Positions 39,450 to 49,163 of a DNA stretch of 49,163 nucleotides are shown in pieces. The DNA is taken from NCBI GenBank assembly GCA_030680175.1, contig JAUXWO010000022.1:1-49163 (forward strand), written 5' to 3'. Below the pieces are notes generated by a model. That model saw only the letters and a list, made by a program, of their open reading frames with translations. It ran no database searches and was not told where the DNA came from. The stretch's first letter is position 1. Each line of letters opens with the position of its first letter. This stretch comes from Vicinamibacterales bacterium. GTDB taxonomy: Bacteria; Acidobacteriota; Vicinamibacteria; Vicinamibacterales; UBA2999. A program made the position numbers and the translations under genes.

Positions 39450-41234
39450 GTGGCACTGAAGCGCGGCGCCGGCGTCGTCCTGTCCCTCCTGGGGTTCGCG
39501 GTCCTCGTCTCGGCCGCCGGATTTATCCTCCTGTATCTGATGGTGTCGGCCGAGCCGGTGCTGCCCGAACGCGGCACGCTGGTGCTGCGTCCGGCCGGGG
39601 CCCTCGACGAACTCCTGCCCGACGATGTGCTGCACCTCGTGCGATCGCGGGAGCGGCAGACGGTGCGGGCGTATGTCGAGGCCCTGCGCAAGGCCAAGGT
39701 CGATCGGCGCATCCGGGCGGTGGTCATCGCCCCGCGCGGGTTGAACTCGCCGTTCTGGGCCAAGGTCCAGGAACTGCGCGAGGCCCTCCTCGACTTCCAG
39801 GCGTCGGGCAAGCCCGTGATCGCGTTCCTCGAGTCCGGCGGCGATCAGGCGTACTACCTGGCGACGGCGGCCGACCGGATCGTGCTCGTGCCGACGTCCG
39901 ACGTGAGCCTGACGGGCCTGGCGATGTACGACCTGTTCCTGCGGGGCACGCTCGACTGGGCCGGGGCGTATCCCGACTTCCTGCACATCGGCGACTACAA
40001 GACCGCGATCAACCTCTACACGGAGTCGACGTCCACGGCGGCGCAGCGCGAGATGAACGAGTCGCTCACCGAAGATCAATACGCGCAGCTCGTCCGGGGC
40101 ATCGCCGACGGCCGCGGCAAGACGGAGGCCGAGGTCCGGCAGCTGATTGACGAGGGGCCGTTCACCGCCGATGCGGCCTATGCGGCGGGGCTGGTCGATG
40201 AGCTGGGCTATCAGGACGAACTGGACGACCTCGTGCCGGCCCTCGGCGGCGGTGACCGGCTGATCGAGATGCACGACTACGCGCGGGTGGGCGACCGCTC
40301 GGCGGGCATCCGTCGCGGCGGCACGATCGCGCTCATCCACGCGGTCGGGACCATCGTGTCCGGGCGGAGCACGTTCGACCCCGTCAACGGTCCGGTGCTC
40401 GGTTCCGAGACCATCATCGAGCACATCCGCGCGGCGCGCGCCAACCCCGCGGTCCGCGCCGTGGTGCTCCGGATCGACAGCCCCGGCGGATCGTCGGTGG
40501 CGTCGGATGTCATCTGGCGCGAGCTGATGTTGATCAAGGAGGGCGAGAACCCGCGTCCGCTCGTGGTCTCGATGTCCGACCTCGCGGCCTCCGGCGGGTA
40601 CTACCTCGCGATGGCCGGTGACGTGATTGTGGCGCAGCCGGGCACGCTCACGGGCTCGATCGGCATCTTCACCGGCAAGTTCGTGACGACCGGCGTCTTC
40701 GACAAACTCGGCGTCAACCTCGAGGCGACGAGCCGCGGCCGCCAGGCGGAGATCTACTCCCCCGATCGCGCGTTCACGCCGGCCGAGCGCGAGAAGATCA
40801 TGGCGTCGATGCAGGCCTTCTACGATCAGTTCATCGAGAAGGCGGCCGAGGCGCGGCAGACCACGCCCGAGAAGATTGCGGCGGTGGCGCAGGGCCGCGT
40901 GTGGACGGGCCGGCAGGCCCGCGAGATCGGACTCGTGGATGAAGTGGGCGGGCTCTACACGGCGATCGCCGTGGCCAAGCAGCGCGCGCGGATGCCCGAG
41001 GATCAGGAGGTCTCCCTGATCGTCTATCCGCCGCGCCGCAGTGTGCTGGAGGTGCTGGCCGAAGGGGTGCCGGGGACCGAGGCGCACGCGGACCGCGCGG
41101 CGGCCGGCGTGATGGCGCGGCTCGTCGGGCCGCTGGAGCGCCGCGCCTTCGCCTCGCTGCTGGCGCCGGCGCGGCTGTTCCGGGCGGGGGAGGGGCTGGC
41201 GCTGATGCCGCAGGCGCTCGTGCGCCAGCCCTGA
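39450..41234 (+). CDS. sppA: Signal peptide peptidase SppA, long (67K) type
   Basis: SppA is a membrane-anchored serine/lysine protease that degrades cleaved signal peptides. The 594-residue protein has an N-terminal membrane helix (GVVLSLLGFAVLVSAAGFIL) and the two homologous halves of the long type. The catalytic Lys is near residue 183 (GDYKTAINLYTE), in the first half. The nucleophile Ser is near 380 (SDLAASGGYYLAMAGD), in the second half. The GTG at ALKRGAG was chosen. A GTG 24 bp upstream is in frame, and TATCCT between them could be a -10 box giving a leaderless message. It is convergent with the PpiD-like gene, the stops being 12 bp apart. Confidence 0.9.
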   Translation: MALKRGAGVVLSLLGFAVLVSAAGFILLYLMVSAEPVLPERGTLVLRPAGALDELLPDDVLHLVRSRERQTVRAYVEALRKAKVDRRIRAVVIAPRGLNSPFWAKVQELREALLDFQASGKPVIAFLESGGDQAYYLATAADRIVLVPTSDVSLTGLAMYDLFLRGTLDWAGAYPDFLHIGDYKTAINLYTESTSTAAQREMNESLTEDQYAQLVRGIADGRGKTEAEVRQLIDEGPFTADAAYAAGLVDELGYQDELDDLVPALGGGDRLIEMHDYARVGDRSAGIRRGGTIALIHAVGTIVSGRSTFDPVNGPVLGSETIIEHIRAARANPAVRAVVLRIDSPGGSSVASDVIWRELMLIKEGENPRPLVVSMSDLAASGGYYLAMAGDVIVAQPGTLTGSIGIFTGKFVTTGVFDKLGVNLEATSRGRQAEIYSPDRAFTPAEREKIMASMQAFYDQFIEKAAEARQTTPEKIAAVAQGRVWTGRQAREIGLVDEVGGLYTAIAVAKQRARMPEDQEVSLIVYPPRRSVLEVLAEGVPGTEAHADRAAAGVMARLVGPLERRAFASLLAPARLFRAGEGLALMPQALVRQP

Positions 41235-41246
41235 CCCGCGCCGTGC

Positions 41247-43172
41247 CTACCGCATGGTGTTGACGACGCGTGCCATCGTCTCGTCGCGTACCGCGATGCG
41301 CATCGAGGCCTTGGCCTTCGTCATGTAGGCGCTGAAGAACCGGTCGCGCCGCGCCTCGATGAGCTCCTGCCGGAGCGGTTCCCGCCCGTCGGCCAGCTGG
41401 GCCTCGGTCACATCCTCACGCTCGGCCACGCGCACGACCGCGGTGCCGCTCGGCACCTCGATCGGGCCGCTGACCCCGCCCACCGGCAGGGCGAACGCCG
41501 CGGCGTCGAGCGCCGGGCTCGTGCCGATGGTGGTGATGGCGCTGCCGCGCGTGATGAGTTCGGTGGACGACACCGCGAGCCCCTCGCGGCGGGCGGCCGC
41601 GGCGAAGTCGGGCGCGCTCTTGAGCGCGGCGGCAATGGCCGTCGCGCGCTCCCGGGCCAGCGCCTCGGCGCGCTCGCGCGTCACGTCCTCGCGGACCCGG
41701 TCGCGCACCTCGTCGAGGGCCGGCACGTACGGCTCCGACGTGCCGGTGCGGGTGTAGAAGACCCAGCCGCGCGCCACGCGCGTGGCCTCGCTGACCTCGC
41801 CCTCCGCCATCTCGAACACGCGTCCGGTGATCTCGGGCGCGGGACCCAGCCCCGTGATCGGCTCGTCGCGCAGGAACAGCTCCGACTCCTGCAGGATCAG
41901 CCCGCGCTCGCCGGCCACGCGCTCGAGGTCGGCGACCGTGCGCACCGACGGTTCGATGGCGCGCGCGGTCTGCTCGGCCTGCTGCTGCGCGGACTGCCAC
42001 CGCAGCTGATCGACGATCTCGGCACGCACGTCGGCCAGCGGCTGCGTCGTGCCGGGGCGCCTGTCGGTGAGCTTGATGATGTGGAACCCGAACGGGCTCT
42101 CGACGACGTCGCTGATCTGGCCGACCTCGAGGGCGAAGGCCGCCTGCTCGAACTCGGGCACCATGCGGCCGCGTCCGAAGTAGTCGAGGTCGCCGCCCTG
42201 CACCGCCGACCCCTCGTCCTGCGAGTGCTCGCGGGCGAGCGCCGCGAAGTCGGCGCCGCTGCGGGCCTCGGCGAGCAGCGCGGCCGCGCGCGTGCGCACC
42301 GCGCCGGCGTCGGCGCCATCGAGGCTCAGCAGGATATGGCTCGCGCGGATCTCCTCCGGCGTCGAGTACTGCGCGCGGTTGGCCTCGTAGAAGGCCGCGA
42401 TCTCGGCGTCGGGCACCGTCAGCCCCTCACGCACCTGGTCCACGTCGACCAGCGCGTACTTGATGCGGCGGCGCTCGCCCACGCGGTAGGCCTCCTTGTG
42501 CGTCTCGTAGTACGCCGCGAGGTCCGCGTCGGCCACCTGCACCTGGGGCCGGAACACGTCGGGCGTGATGGCGACGACGTCGAGCCGCACCTTCTCGTTG
42601 CGGAGCCGGAACTCCTCGGCCACTTCGGCGTCGGTGAGCGTCATCCACGCGGTCAGGCTGTTGCGCAGCTTCTCGATCGCGATGGCACGGCGCATCTGCG
42701 CCTCGAACTCGCTGGTGGTCATCGGCGGGCTCTGGAACGACAGCACCTGGCGGTACCGCTGCTCACCGATGAACACGCCGTTCTCCTGGAACGCGGGCAT
42801 CGCCAGGATCCGCTCACGCACCTCGACGTCGCTCACGGAGACGCCCTGGCGCGCGGCCTCGACGACCATGGACTGCTCGTCGATGAGCTGCTGCAGGATC
42901 TGCTGCTCGATGCCGAGCTGCCGGAGCAGGTCCTCGCTCATCCCCGCGCCGTAGGCATTGCGGTACGCCTGCAACTGCGCGCCGTAGCGGCGCTGGAACG
43001 CCCCCACGGTGATCGATTCGTTCTCGACCTCGGCCAGGACTTCCCCCGGCGCCGCGCCCGTGCTCGTCGTCAGGAAATCGGGAATGTAGAACACCACGAA
43101 AGTGAGCACCACCAGGGCCAGGCTCCACTTGAGCCACCCCTTGTGCCGCCGCATCCGGTCGAGCATCGTCAT
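41247..43172 (-). CDS. PpiD/SurA-like membrane-anchored peptidyl-prolyl isomerase
   Basis: The 641-residue protein has a cytoplasmic N terminus and one membrane helix (WSLALVVLTFVVFYIPDFL). A SurA-N-like chaperone region follows (VENESITVGAFQRRYGAQL). A parvulin domain lies at about residues 275-380 (IRASHILLSLDGADAG, YFGRGRMVPEFEQAAFAL, VVESPFGFHIIKLTDRR). A long helical C-terminal part with a second degenerate parvulin-like segment (GSAITTIGTSPALDAAAFAL) completes it. This is the PpiD arrangement, acting on proteins emerging from the Sec translocon. ATG-ACG-ATG offers two starts. It is divergent from the diguanylate cyclase gene across a 450-bp gap. Confidence 0.88.
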   Translation of the reverse strand: MTMLDRMRRHKGWLKWSLALVVLTFVVFYIPDFLTTSTGAAPGEVLAEVENESITVGAFQRRYGAQLQAYRNAYGAGMSEDLLRQLGIEQQILQQLIDEQSMVVEAARQGVSVSDVEVRERILAMPAFQENGVFIGEQRYRQVLSFQSPPMTTSEFEAQMRRAIAIEKLRNSLTAWMTLTDAEVAEEFRLRNEKVRLDVVAITPDVFRPQVQVADADLAAYYETHKEAYRVGERRRIKYALVDVDQVREGLTVPDAEIAAFYEANRAQYSTPEEIRASHILLSLDGADAGAVRTRAAALLAEARSGADFAALAREHSQDEGSAVQGGDLDYFGRGRMVPEFEQAAFALEVGQISDVVESPFGFHIIKLTDRRPGTTQPLADVRAEIVDQLRWQSAQQQAEQTARAIEPSVRTVADLERVAGERGLILQESELFLRDEPITGLGPAPEITGRVFEMAEGEVSEATRVARGWVFYTRTGTSEPYVPALDEVRDRVREDVTRERAEALARERATAIAAALKSAPDFAAAARREGLAVSSTELITRGSAITTIGTSPALDAAAFALPVGGVSGPIEVPSGTAVVRVAEREDVTEAQLADGREPLRQELIEARRDRFFSAYMTKAKASMRIAVRDETMARVVNTMR

Positions 43173-43623
43173 ACGGAGGGAACCTCTTCCTCTTGGCCTT
43201 CGCCAGAATCCCGTATCGTACGTCAACGCTTTGCACGACTGCAACCAGCGGCGTCCCAGGCGCGGGCGCGCCGGGGTGGGGTGCGGGCGGCCCGGGGGCC
43301 GTGGCACCGGCGCCGGGGCCGTCGGGCGCAGGCCCGCGGCACACTGTGGTATATTTCACTTGGACTGAAGTACTTACGGGTGGTTCGCGTCGCCGGTCCG
43401 GCGACCGAAGCACGCCGTGGGGTTCCCGATCGACCCGGAGGCGCGGCGTCTGCGCTCCGCCGTCGGTGCGTTTCAACGTCAAGCTGACCACAACCGCGTG
43501 AGCACCCGACCGAGCCTTCTGGGCCGCGATGGCGGCACGGCCTCCTGTGACGCTGCCCGTGCCGGTGCCCGGCGCGTGGCGGTGCCGCCCCCTGGCGCTG
43601 GGCTCGGGCCGGCAGGCGCGTAG
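43173..43623. other. 450-bp divergent intergenic region
   Basis: No gene was found between the ppiD-like start and the GGDEF gene. The ppiD-proximal half is G/C-run rich with several possible hairpins. Near 43348-43378 is an AT-rich patch with TATATT (43350-43355), ACTT-N6-AAGT (43358-43371) and the palindrome AAGTACTT (43368-43375), the best candidate promoter/operator. An open frame from 43417 ends at a TAG directly before the GGDEF-gene ATG and looks non-coding. Confidence 0.5.
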
Positions 43624-44676
43624 ATGGCTCTGTCCCAGGGTGCCCGTCCCGATCTGGCCGCGCGCCTGCGCGAGGGCCAGCGCGCCCTGCGGGGGCGCCT
43701 GGGCCGCGCCGACACGCAACTCGCGATGATGCGCGCGGCGCATGAGACGCTGGACCCCTCGGAGATCGGGGAACTGGTGGTGGACCACGCCTCTGCGTGG
43801 CTGCCTGCCAGCCCCTGCGCCGTGGTGGCGCCCAATCGCGAGGGGCACATCGACGTGCTGGCCAGCCGGGCCGTGCCGGCCGCGCTCGCCGAGCCTGCCG
43901 TCGCCATCGGGCGCTGGGTCCTGCGCCATGAGCGCGGCTTCCTGACCGCCGATTTGCGGCAGGACGGCCGCGTCACGGCGCCCGCGGGGGCGGCGCTCGG
44001 GTGGCCGCTCCGGTGCCGCGGGCGGACGGTCGCGGCGCTCGTGATCGTGGATCGGACCCCGGCCACCGCGGAACCGCGCATCACGGCGGGCGTCGGACAG
44101 GCGCTCGACGAGGTGCTGTCGGGGCCGGCCGTGGCGCTCGACAACGCCCTGACCGTGCAGCGCGCCGAGGCGCTGTCGGTCACCGACGACCTGACGCAGC
44201 TCTACAACTCGCGGTACATGAACCAGGTGCTGCGACGGGAGACCAAGCGCGCCTCGCGTAGCGGCCGGCCGCTGTCGTTCCTGTTTCTCGACCTCGACGG
44301 GTTCAAGGGCGTCAACGACGTGCACGGCCACCTGGCGGGCAGCCAGGCCCTCGTCGAGGCGGCCGTCGTGATTCGCGGGTCGGCCCGCGAGACCGACATC
44401 GTCGCCCGCTTCGGCGGCGACGAGTTCGCGCTCATCCTGCCGGATACGGGCAGCGAGGGCGCCGCGGCGGTCGGCGAACGTATCCGGGAGCGGCTGGCGG
44501 CGCACACGTTTCTCGCCGACGACGGCCTGGCCTTGCGCCTGACGGCCTCGGTGGGGGTCGCGACGCTGCCGGATGTGGCGGCCTCGGCTGAAGAACTGGT
44601 GCGAGCGGCCGATATGGCGATGTACCGGGTGAAGGCCGCGGGCAAGGACGGAATTCACGTGGCGGTCGGGGACTGA
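43624..44676 (+). CDS. Diguanylate cyclase with N-terminal GAF-like domain
   Basis: The 350-residue protein makes cyclic di-GMP. The N-terminal 175 residues form a GAF-like domain (LVVDHASAWLPASPCAVVAP, GWPLRCRGRTVAALVIVDR). The C-terminal GGDEF domain has DDLTQLYNSRYMNQVL, FLDLDGFKGVND and the intact active site RFGGDEFALILP (residues 264-268). The inhibitory site RxxD (RETD, 255-258) is present at the standard five-residue spacing, so product inhibition is expected. There are no membrane helices. The ATG follows a same-frame TAG directly. The gene lies 83 bp before mreB on the same strand, which may link c-di-GMP synthesis to expression of the shape operon. Confidence 0.9.
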   Translation: MALSQGARPDLAARLREGQRALRGRLGRADTQLAMMRAAHETLDPSEIGELVVDHASAWLPASPCAVVAPNREGHIDVLASRAVPAALAEPAVAIGRWVLRHERGFLTADLRQDGRVTAPAGAALGWPLRCRGRTVAALVIVDRTPATAEPRITAGVGQALDEVLSGPAVALDNALTVQRAEALSVTDDLTQLYNSRYMNQVLRRETKRASRSGRPLSFLFLDLDGFKGVNDVHGHLAGSQALVEAAVVIRGSARETDIVARFGGDEFALILPDTGSEGAAAVGERIRERLAAHTFLADDGLALRLTASVGVATLPDVAASAEELVRAADMAMYRVKAAGKDGIHVAVGD

Positions 44677-44747
44677 CCCCGCTGCCGCACGGTGTGACAC
44701 GGTATTTCACGGACCATCCCGGGCCCCGCGCGGCCCGGGCGGAGTAA

Positions 44748-45785
<1,038 letters not shown>

Positions 45786-45837
45786 CCGAGGTGGCGGCGC
45801 CAGGCGCCGCGCCCCGGGTCCTGAGAGCTGCTCCCCG

Positions 45838-46683
45838 ATGGCCATTGCCGACATCCGCCAGCGCCCCGGCGTGCTCTTCGTCAGCGCCATCCTCCTGCAC
45901 GTGGTGATCATCTCCACGCAGGTCAACGCGCCGTCGGGACGCCCGCTGCTGTCCGCGCTCACGTTCGGCGTCGTGGGCGAAGTCCAGCGCGCCTCGATGG
46001 GCGTGGTGCGCGGGGTGCAGGGGGCGTGGGGCGGCTACGTGGCGCTCCACGAAGTGCAGGAAGAGAACGCGCGCCTCGAGCAGCAGGTGCAGACGCTCCA
46101 GGTGCGGCTGCAGGAGCAGCGGGCCATGGCCGAACGCGCGCAGAGCCTGCGCCAGCTGCTCGAACTGCGCGAGCGGGCCGGCCTCGACACCGTCGCGGCC
46201 GAGGTCATCGCCGGGCCGGCGAGCCCGGACTTCCGCACCGTGACGATCGACCGCGGATCGCGCGAGGGGCTCGCCGCCGACATGTCGGTCATCTCGCCGG
46301 CCGGCGTGGTCGGGCGCGTGATTCAACCGAGCGCGCGCGCGGCCATCGTGCAGCTGATCGTGGATCGCAACGCCGCGGCGGGGGCGCTCATCGAGCGGTC
46401 CCGCGTGCAGGGCGTCGTGCTCGGCGTGGGCAGCGAGACACTCCAGCTGGAGTACGTGAGTGACACGGCGGATGTCCAGCCGGGCGATCTGGTGGTGACC
46501 TCCGGGATCGACGGCATCCACCCGAAGGGATTCGTGATCGGCACCGTCGATCGGGTTGACGCCGGCACGAACGGGTTCCACGTGATTGCGGTGCGTCCGG
46601 CCGTGGACTTCTCGCGCCTGGAGGAGGTGCTGGTGGTGGTGACCCCGCCCCCGGGACGCGCGCTGACGGATCCGGGGCCGTGA
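45838..46683 (+). CDS. mreC: Rod shape-determining protein MreC
   Basis: MreC is a bitopic membrane protein whose periplasmic part activates PBP2. The 281-residue product has one N-terminal membrane helix (VLFVSAILLHVVIISTQV). A coiled coil (LHEVQEENARLEQQVQTLQV and onward) and the beta-barrel domain (VIAGPASPDFRTVTIDRGSR, VGRVIQPSARAAIVQLIVDR) follow. It lies 52 bp after mreB and overlaps mreD by GTGA. A Pro-rich end (VTPPPGRALTDPGP) follows the barrel. Confidence 0.94.
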   Translation: MAIADIRQRPGVLFVSAILLHVVIISTQVNAPSGRPLLSALTFGVVGEVQRASMGVVRGVQGAWGGYVALHEVQEENARLEQQVQTLQVRLQEQRAMAERAQSLRQLLELRERAGLDTVAAEVIAGPASPDFRTVTIDRGSREGLAADMSVISPAGVVGRVIQPSARAAIVQLIVDRNAAAGALIERSRVQGVVLGVGSETLQLEYVSDTADVQPGDLVVTSGIDGIHPKGFVIGTVDRVDAGTNGFHVIAVRPAVDFSRLEEVLVVVTPPPGRALTDPGP

Positions 46684-47186
46684 GGGGCGTCGTCGTCGCC
46701 GCGGCCCTCGCGCTGGCGCTGGTGCTGCAGACCCTGCTCACCGGCCTCGTCATCCGTGGCGCCGCCGCGCTGGACCTCGTCCTGATCGTCGTCGTCTACG
46801 TGGCGCTGACCCGCGGGCCGGTGACGGGGCTCGTCGCCGGGACGGTGGCCGGACTGGCCCAGGACGCGCTCGGCAGCGGGGTGCTCGGGATCGGCGGGCT
46901 GGCCAAGACGATCGTCGGGTTCGCCGTCGGCGTGGTGGGGACCCAGTTCATCGTGTCGGCGCCGCTGTCGCGCCTGGTCGTCTTCGCCATGGCGACGGTG
47001 CTGCACGCGGCCCTGTTCATGGGGCTGTATGTGGGGCTCGGGCTGCGGAGCTTCCCGTCGCCGTTCGAGGCCGTCGCGACGCAGGCGGTCGGGAATGCCT
47101 TCGTCGGGGTGGTGGGCTTCCAGATCATCGAGTGGCTGCCCGGGCTCGCGGAACGCCGCCGGGCCCGCCGGCCGCTGAAGCGGTGA
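46680..47186 (+). CDS. mreD: Rod shape-determining membrane protein MreD
   Basis: The 168-residue polytopic protein has about five hydrophobic helices: VVAAALALALVLQTLLTGLV, DLVLIVVVYVAL, GLVAGTVAGLAQDAL, LVVFAMATVLHAALFMGLYV and the C-terminal AVGNAFVGVVGFQIIEWL. The family pattern G-x-x-x-G-x-x-x-D is seen in LVAGTVAGLAQDALGSG. The start is GTG within the mreC stop (GTGA overlap). It is part of the membrane core of the elongasome together with MreC and PBP2. Confidence 0.9.
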   Translation: MRGVVVAAALALALVLQTLLTGLVIRGAAALDLVLIVVVYVALTRGPVTGLVAGTVAGLAQDALGSGVLGIGGLAKTIVGFAVGVVGTQFIVSAPLSRLVVFAMATVLHAALFMGLYVGLGLRSFPSPFEAVATQAVGNAFVGVVGFQIIEWLPGLAERRRARRPLKR

Positions 47187-47252
47187 CGGGCGACGGACGA
47201 GGGTATAGGCTGTATAACCTGGGGAAGGGCGGCCCGGCCGCCCGCTGACATC

Positions 47253-49163
47253 ATGGCCATTGCTGAAGACCGCCGCCGGCTGGCATCCCGCCTTGTGACG
47301 CTCCGCGTGGGCGCGGTGGTGGCGTTCGTCCTGCTGGCGGGCAACTTCTGGTTCGTGCAGATCGTTCAGCACGCGCGCTTCCAGGAGATGGCCGAGAACA
47401 ACCACCAGCGGACGCTTGCGCTGCGCGCGCCGCGCGGGGTGATCTACGACCGCCACGGCCACATCCTCGTCGAGAACCGCCACGCCTTCAATATCTCGAT
47501 CGTCCGGGAACACACGCGCGATCTCGATCGGACCATCCGGCTGCTCGCCGAGGTGACGGGGACCAATGCCGCGCGCATCCGTGAGATCGTCGAGCGTCAC
47601 CGGCGCGAGCCGGTGTTCCGGCCGATTCTCGTCATCCAGGATGCGACGCTGGCACAGGTGGCCGCCGTGACCGCGCGGCGGCTCGACTTCGAACTGCCGG
47701 ATGTGCTCGTCCAGCAGGTCCCGACGCGCCAGTACCCGACCGAGGCGCTGGCGGCGCACCTGATCGGGTACGTGGGCGAGGCCAACGACACACAGGTGGC
47801 CGAGGACGGGGTGGCGTCCGGCGCCATCGTCGGCCAGTCGGGGATCGAGCGGGTCTACAACCGCATGCTGATGGGCGAGGATGGCGCGCGGCGCGTCGTC
47901 GTCAACAGCCTCGGCCGGGAGATCCGCGAGATCGACGAGCTGCCGCCGCAGGAAGGCGGCCGCCTGCAGCTCACCATCGACTTCGACATGCAGCGCGCGG
48001 CCGAGGAGGCGTTCCGGGCCTACGACCGCGCGGGATCGGCCATCGTGCTCGATCCGCGGACGGGAGAGGTGCTGACATTCGTCAGCCTGCCGGCGTACGA
48101 TCCGAATGCCTTTGCGACGGGCATCGATCGCGCCGCGTGGCAGGCCCTCAACACCGATCGGCTGCGCCCGCTGCAGAACCGGGCGATCCAGGGGCGCTAC
48201 TCGCCCGGGTCCACCTACAAGATCGTCGTCGCGACGGCCGCCCTCGAGGAAGGGGTCACCACGCCCACCGAGCGCATCTACTGTCCCGGGGGCGGCAACT
48301 TCTACGGCCGGTTCTTCCGCTGTCATCTGGCGCGCGGCCACGGGTACGTGAGCCTGCGCGAGGCGCTCGAGAAGTCGTGCAATACCTACTTCTACACGAT
48401 GGGTGACCGGCTCGGCATCGATCGCCTGCACAAGTGGTCCAACCTGCTCGGCCTGGCCGGGCTGAGCGGCATCGACCTGCCCAACGAGGTCGAGAGCATC
48501 GTGCCGTCGAGCGCGTGGAAGCGCGAGCGGACGGGCGAGCGGTGGTACCCGGGTGAGACCATCTCGGTCGCGATCGGCCAGGGCCAGCTGTCGGTGACGC
48601 CGATGTCGCTGGCGCTGATGATGACGTCGGTCGCCAACGGCGGCACGCGCGTCGTCCCGCGCCTCGTGCGCGCGGTCGACGAGGGCGACGGCTGGCGCCC
48701 GGTGCCGCCCGAGCGTGGCCCCCTCACCACGCCGATGGAGCCGGAGACGGTGTCGGCGATTCATGACGGGCTGTGGATGGCGGTCAACGGCGCGGGCACG
48801 GCGGGCCGCGCGCGGATCGCGGGCCGCGATGTGTCCGGGAAGACGGGCACGGCCCAGGTCATCTCGCTCTCGGGACGGGAGCGCGCCGAAGGGACGACGG
48901 ATCGCGACCTGCGTGACCACAGCTGGTTCGTCTTCTTCGCGCCCCGCGACAATCCCGAGGTGGCCGGTGTGGTGTTCGCCGAGCACGCCGACGGCTCGCT
49001 CGGCGCGCCGATCGCCCGTCACATCATCGAGACGTACTTCGCCAGGAAGGACGGCCTGCCCCTGCCGACGCTGAACGTCCCTCCGCGGGCGCCCGTCCCG
49101 GCGCCCGTGCCGCCGACCGCGGCGGGCACGGGGGCGCGGCCCGTGGCCGACGGCACTGGCGCG
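47253..49163 (+). CDS. mrdA: Penicillin-binding protein 2 (elongasome transpeptidase), 3' end cut
   Basis: PBP2 crosslinks new peptidoglycan during rod elongation. The 637 codons present include a membrane anchor (LRVGAVVAFVLLAGNFWFVQ) and the pedestal domain (APRGVIYDRHGHILVEN). The transpeptidase has SPGSTYK (catalytic Ser320, Lys323), the SxN motif in EKSCNTYFY and the KTG motif in SGKTGTAQ. A Pro/Ala-rich tail begins near the window end, so most of the protein is present. It follows mreD by 66 bp. rodA would be expected next. Confidence 0.95.
   Translation, partial: MAIAEDRRRLASRLVTLRVGAVVAFVLLAGNFWFVQIVQHARFQEMAENNHQRTLALRAPRGVIYDRHGHILVENRHAFNISIVREHTRDLDRTIRLLAEVTGTNAARIREIVERHRREPVFRPILVIQDATLAQVAAVTARRLDFELPDVLVQQVPTRQYPTEALAAHLIGYVGEANDTQVAEDGVASGAIVGQSGIERVYNRMLMGEDGARRVVVNSLGREIREIDELPPQEGGRLQLTIDFDMQRAAEEAFRAYDRAGSAIVLDPRTGEVLTFVSLPAYDPNAFATGIDRAAWQALNTDRLRPLQNRAIQGRYSPGSTYKIVVATAALEEGVTTPTERIYCPGGGNFYGRFFRCHLARGHGYVSLREALEKSCNTYFYTMGDRLGIDRLHKWSNLLGLAGLSGIDLPNEVESIVPSSAWKRERTGERWYPGETISVAIGQGQLSVTPMSLALMMTSVANGGTRVVPRLVRAVDEGDGWRPVPPERGPLTTPMEPETVSAIHDGLWMAVNGAGTAGRARIAGRDVSGKTGTAQVISLSGRERAEGTTDRDLRDHSWFVFFAPRDNPEVAGVVFAEHADGSLGAPIARHIIETYFARKDGLPLPTLNVPPRAPVPAPVPPTAAGTGARPVADGTGA

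Noticed and set aside
43417-43623. A 68-codon frame directly upstream of the diguanylate cyclase, in the same frame and ended by TAG
   Set aside because: No ribosome-binding site or recognisable feature was found. It could be a decayed N-terminal extension, but this cannot be supported.
46323-49022. An 899-codon minus-strand frame antisense to mreC, mreD and mrdA
   Set aside because: It is the shadow of three certain genes; the composition is biased and no domain is visible.

Overview
The window is GC-rich bacterial chromosome (roughly 70% G+C by eye) with densely packed genes, many GTG and TTG starts, and 4-bp stop/start overlaps. Three features suggest an Acidobacteriota genome, possibly Vicinamibacteria-like: a VWFA-related secreted protein of the type expanded in acidobacteria, an orphan FtsX/MacB-like permease without an ATPase (the acidobacterial duplicated orphan permease type), and many secreted peptidases. 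This placement is inference, since no rRNA gene is present.

Layout. 1-4.2 kb (minus strand): rimO, then rimP-nusA-infB, with infB cut by the window start. A promoter and an attenuator-like hairpin precede rimP. 4.4-9.4 kb (minus): asnS with a sugar-isomerase-like TIM barrel, and a coupled cyaB-murU-amgK operon that looks like cell-wall sugar salvage. 9.6-12.3 kb (minus): an HtrA protease and an M24 peptidase. 12.4-17.5 kb: a secreted M14 carboxypeptidase, the VWFA protein and a PrcB-like protein on plus, facing a small secreted protein. 17.6-19.5 kb: an AT-richer island of unrecognised membrane-protein genes. 19.6-28.5 kb: a zinc-ribbon protein, M28 peptidase, glycogen phosphorylase, threonine-dehydratase-like enzyme, S58 peptidase, D-cysteine-desulfhydrase-like enzyme, and a histidine kinase with a photoactive-yellow-protein-like sensor. 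28.6-31.5 kb: tRNA-Leu(CAG) followed by repeats of its own 3' end, then yhbY, udk, an exported unknown and an ArsR regulator. 31.5-41.2 kb: an SRPBCC protein, orphan permease, OsmC protein, M1 peptidase operon, response regulator and SppA. 41.2-49.2 kb: PpiD-like foldase, a diguanylate cyclase, and mreB-mreC-mreD-mrdA (rod shape), with mrdA cut by the window end.

The known genes are mostly housekeeping (translation and transcription factors, wall elongation) and envelope proteolysis. The less ordinary content lies between genes. At least three unrelated families of dyad-symmetric intergenic repeats fill the gaps almost exactly from stop to start codon. They are a GATC-dense family on both sides of cyaB-murU-amgK, a family with CGKACAAACACG ends on both sides of the osmC-like gene and between rimO and asnS, and a 286-bp nested palindrome before the orphan permease. 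The most notable protein is the histidine kinase at 27.4-28.5 kb. It keeps, at ungapped spacing, the Tyr/Glu/Arg/Cys chromophore-pocket residues of photoactive yellow protein.
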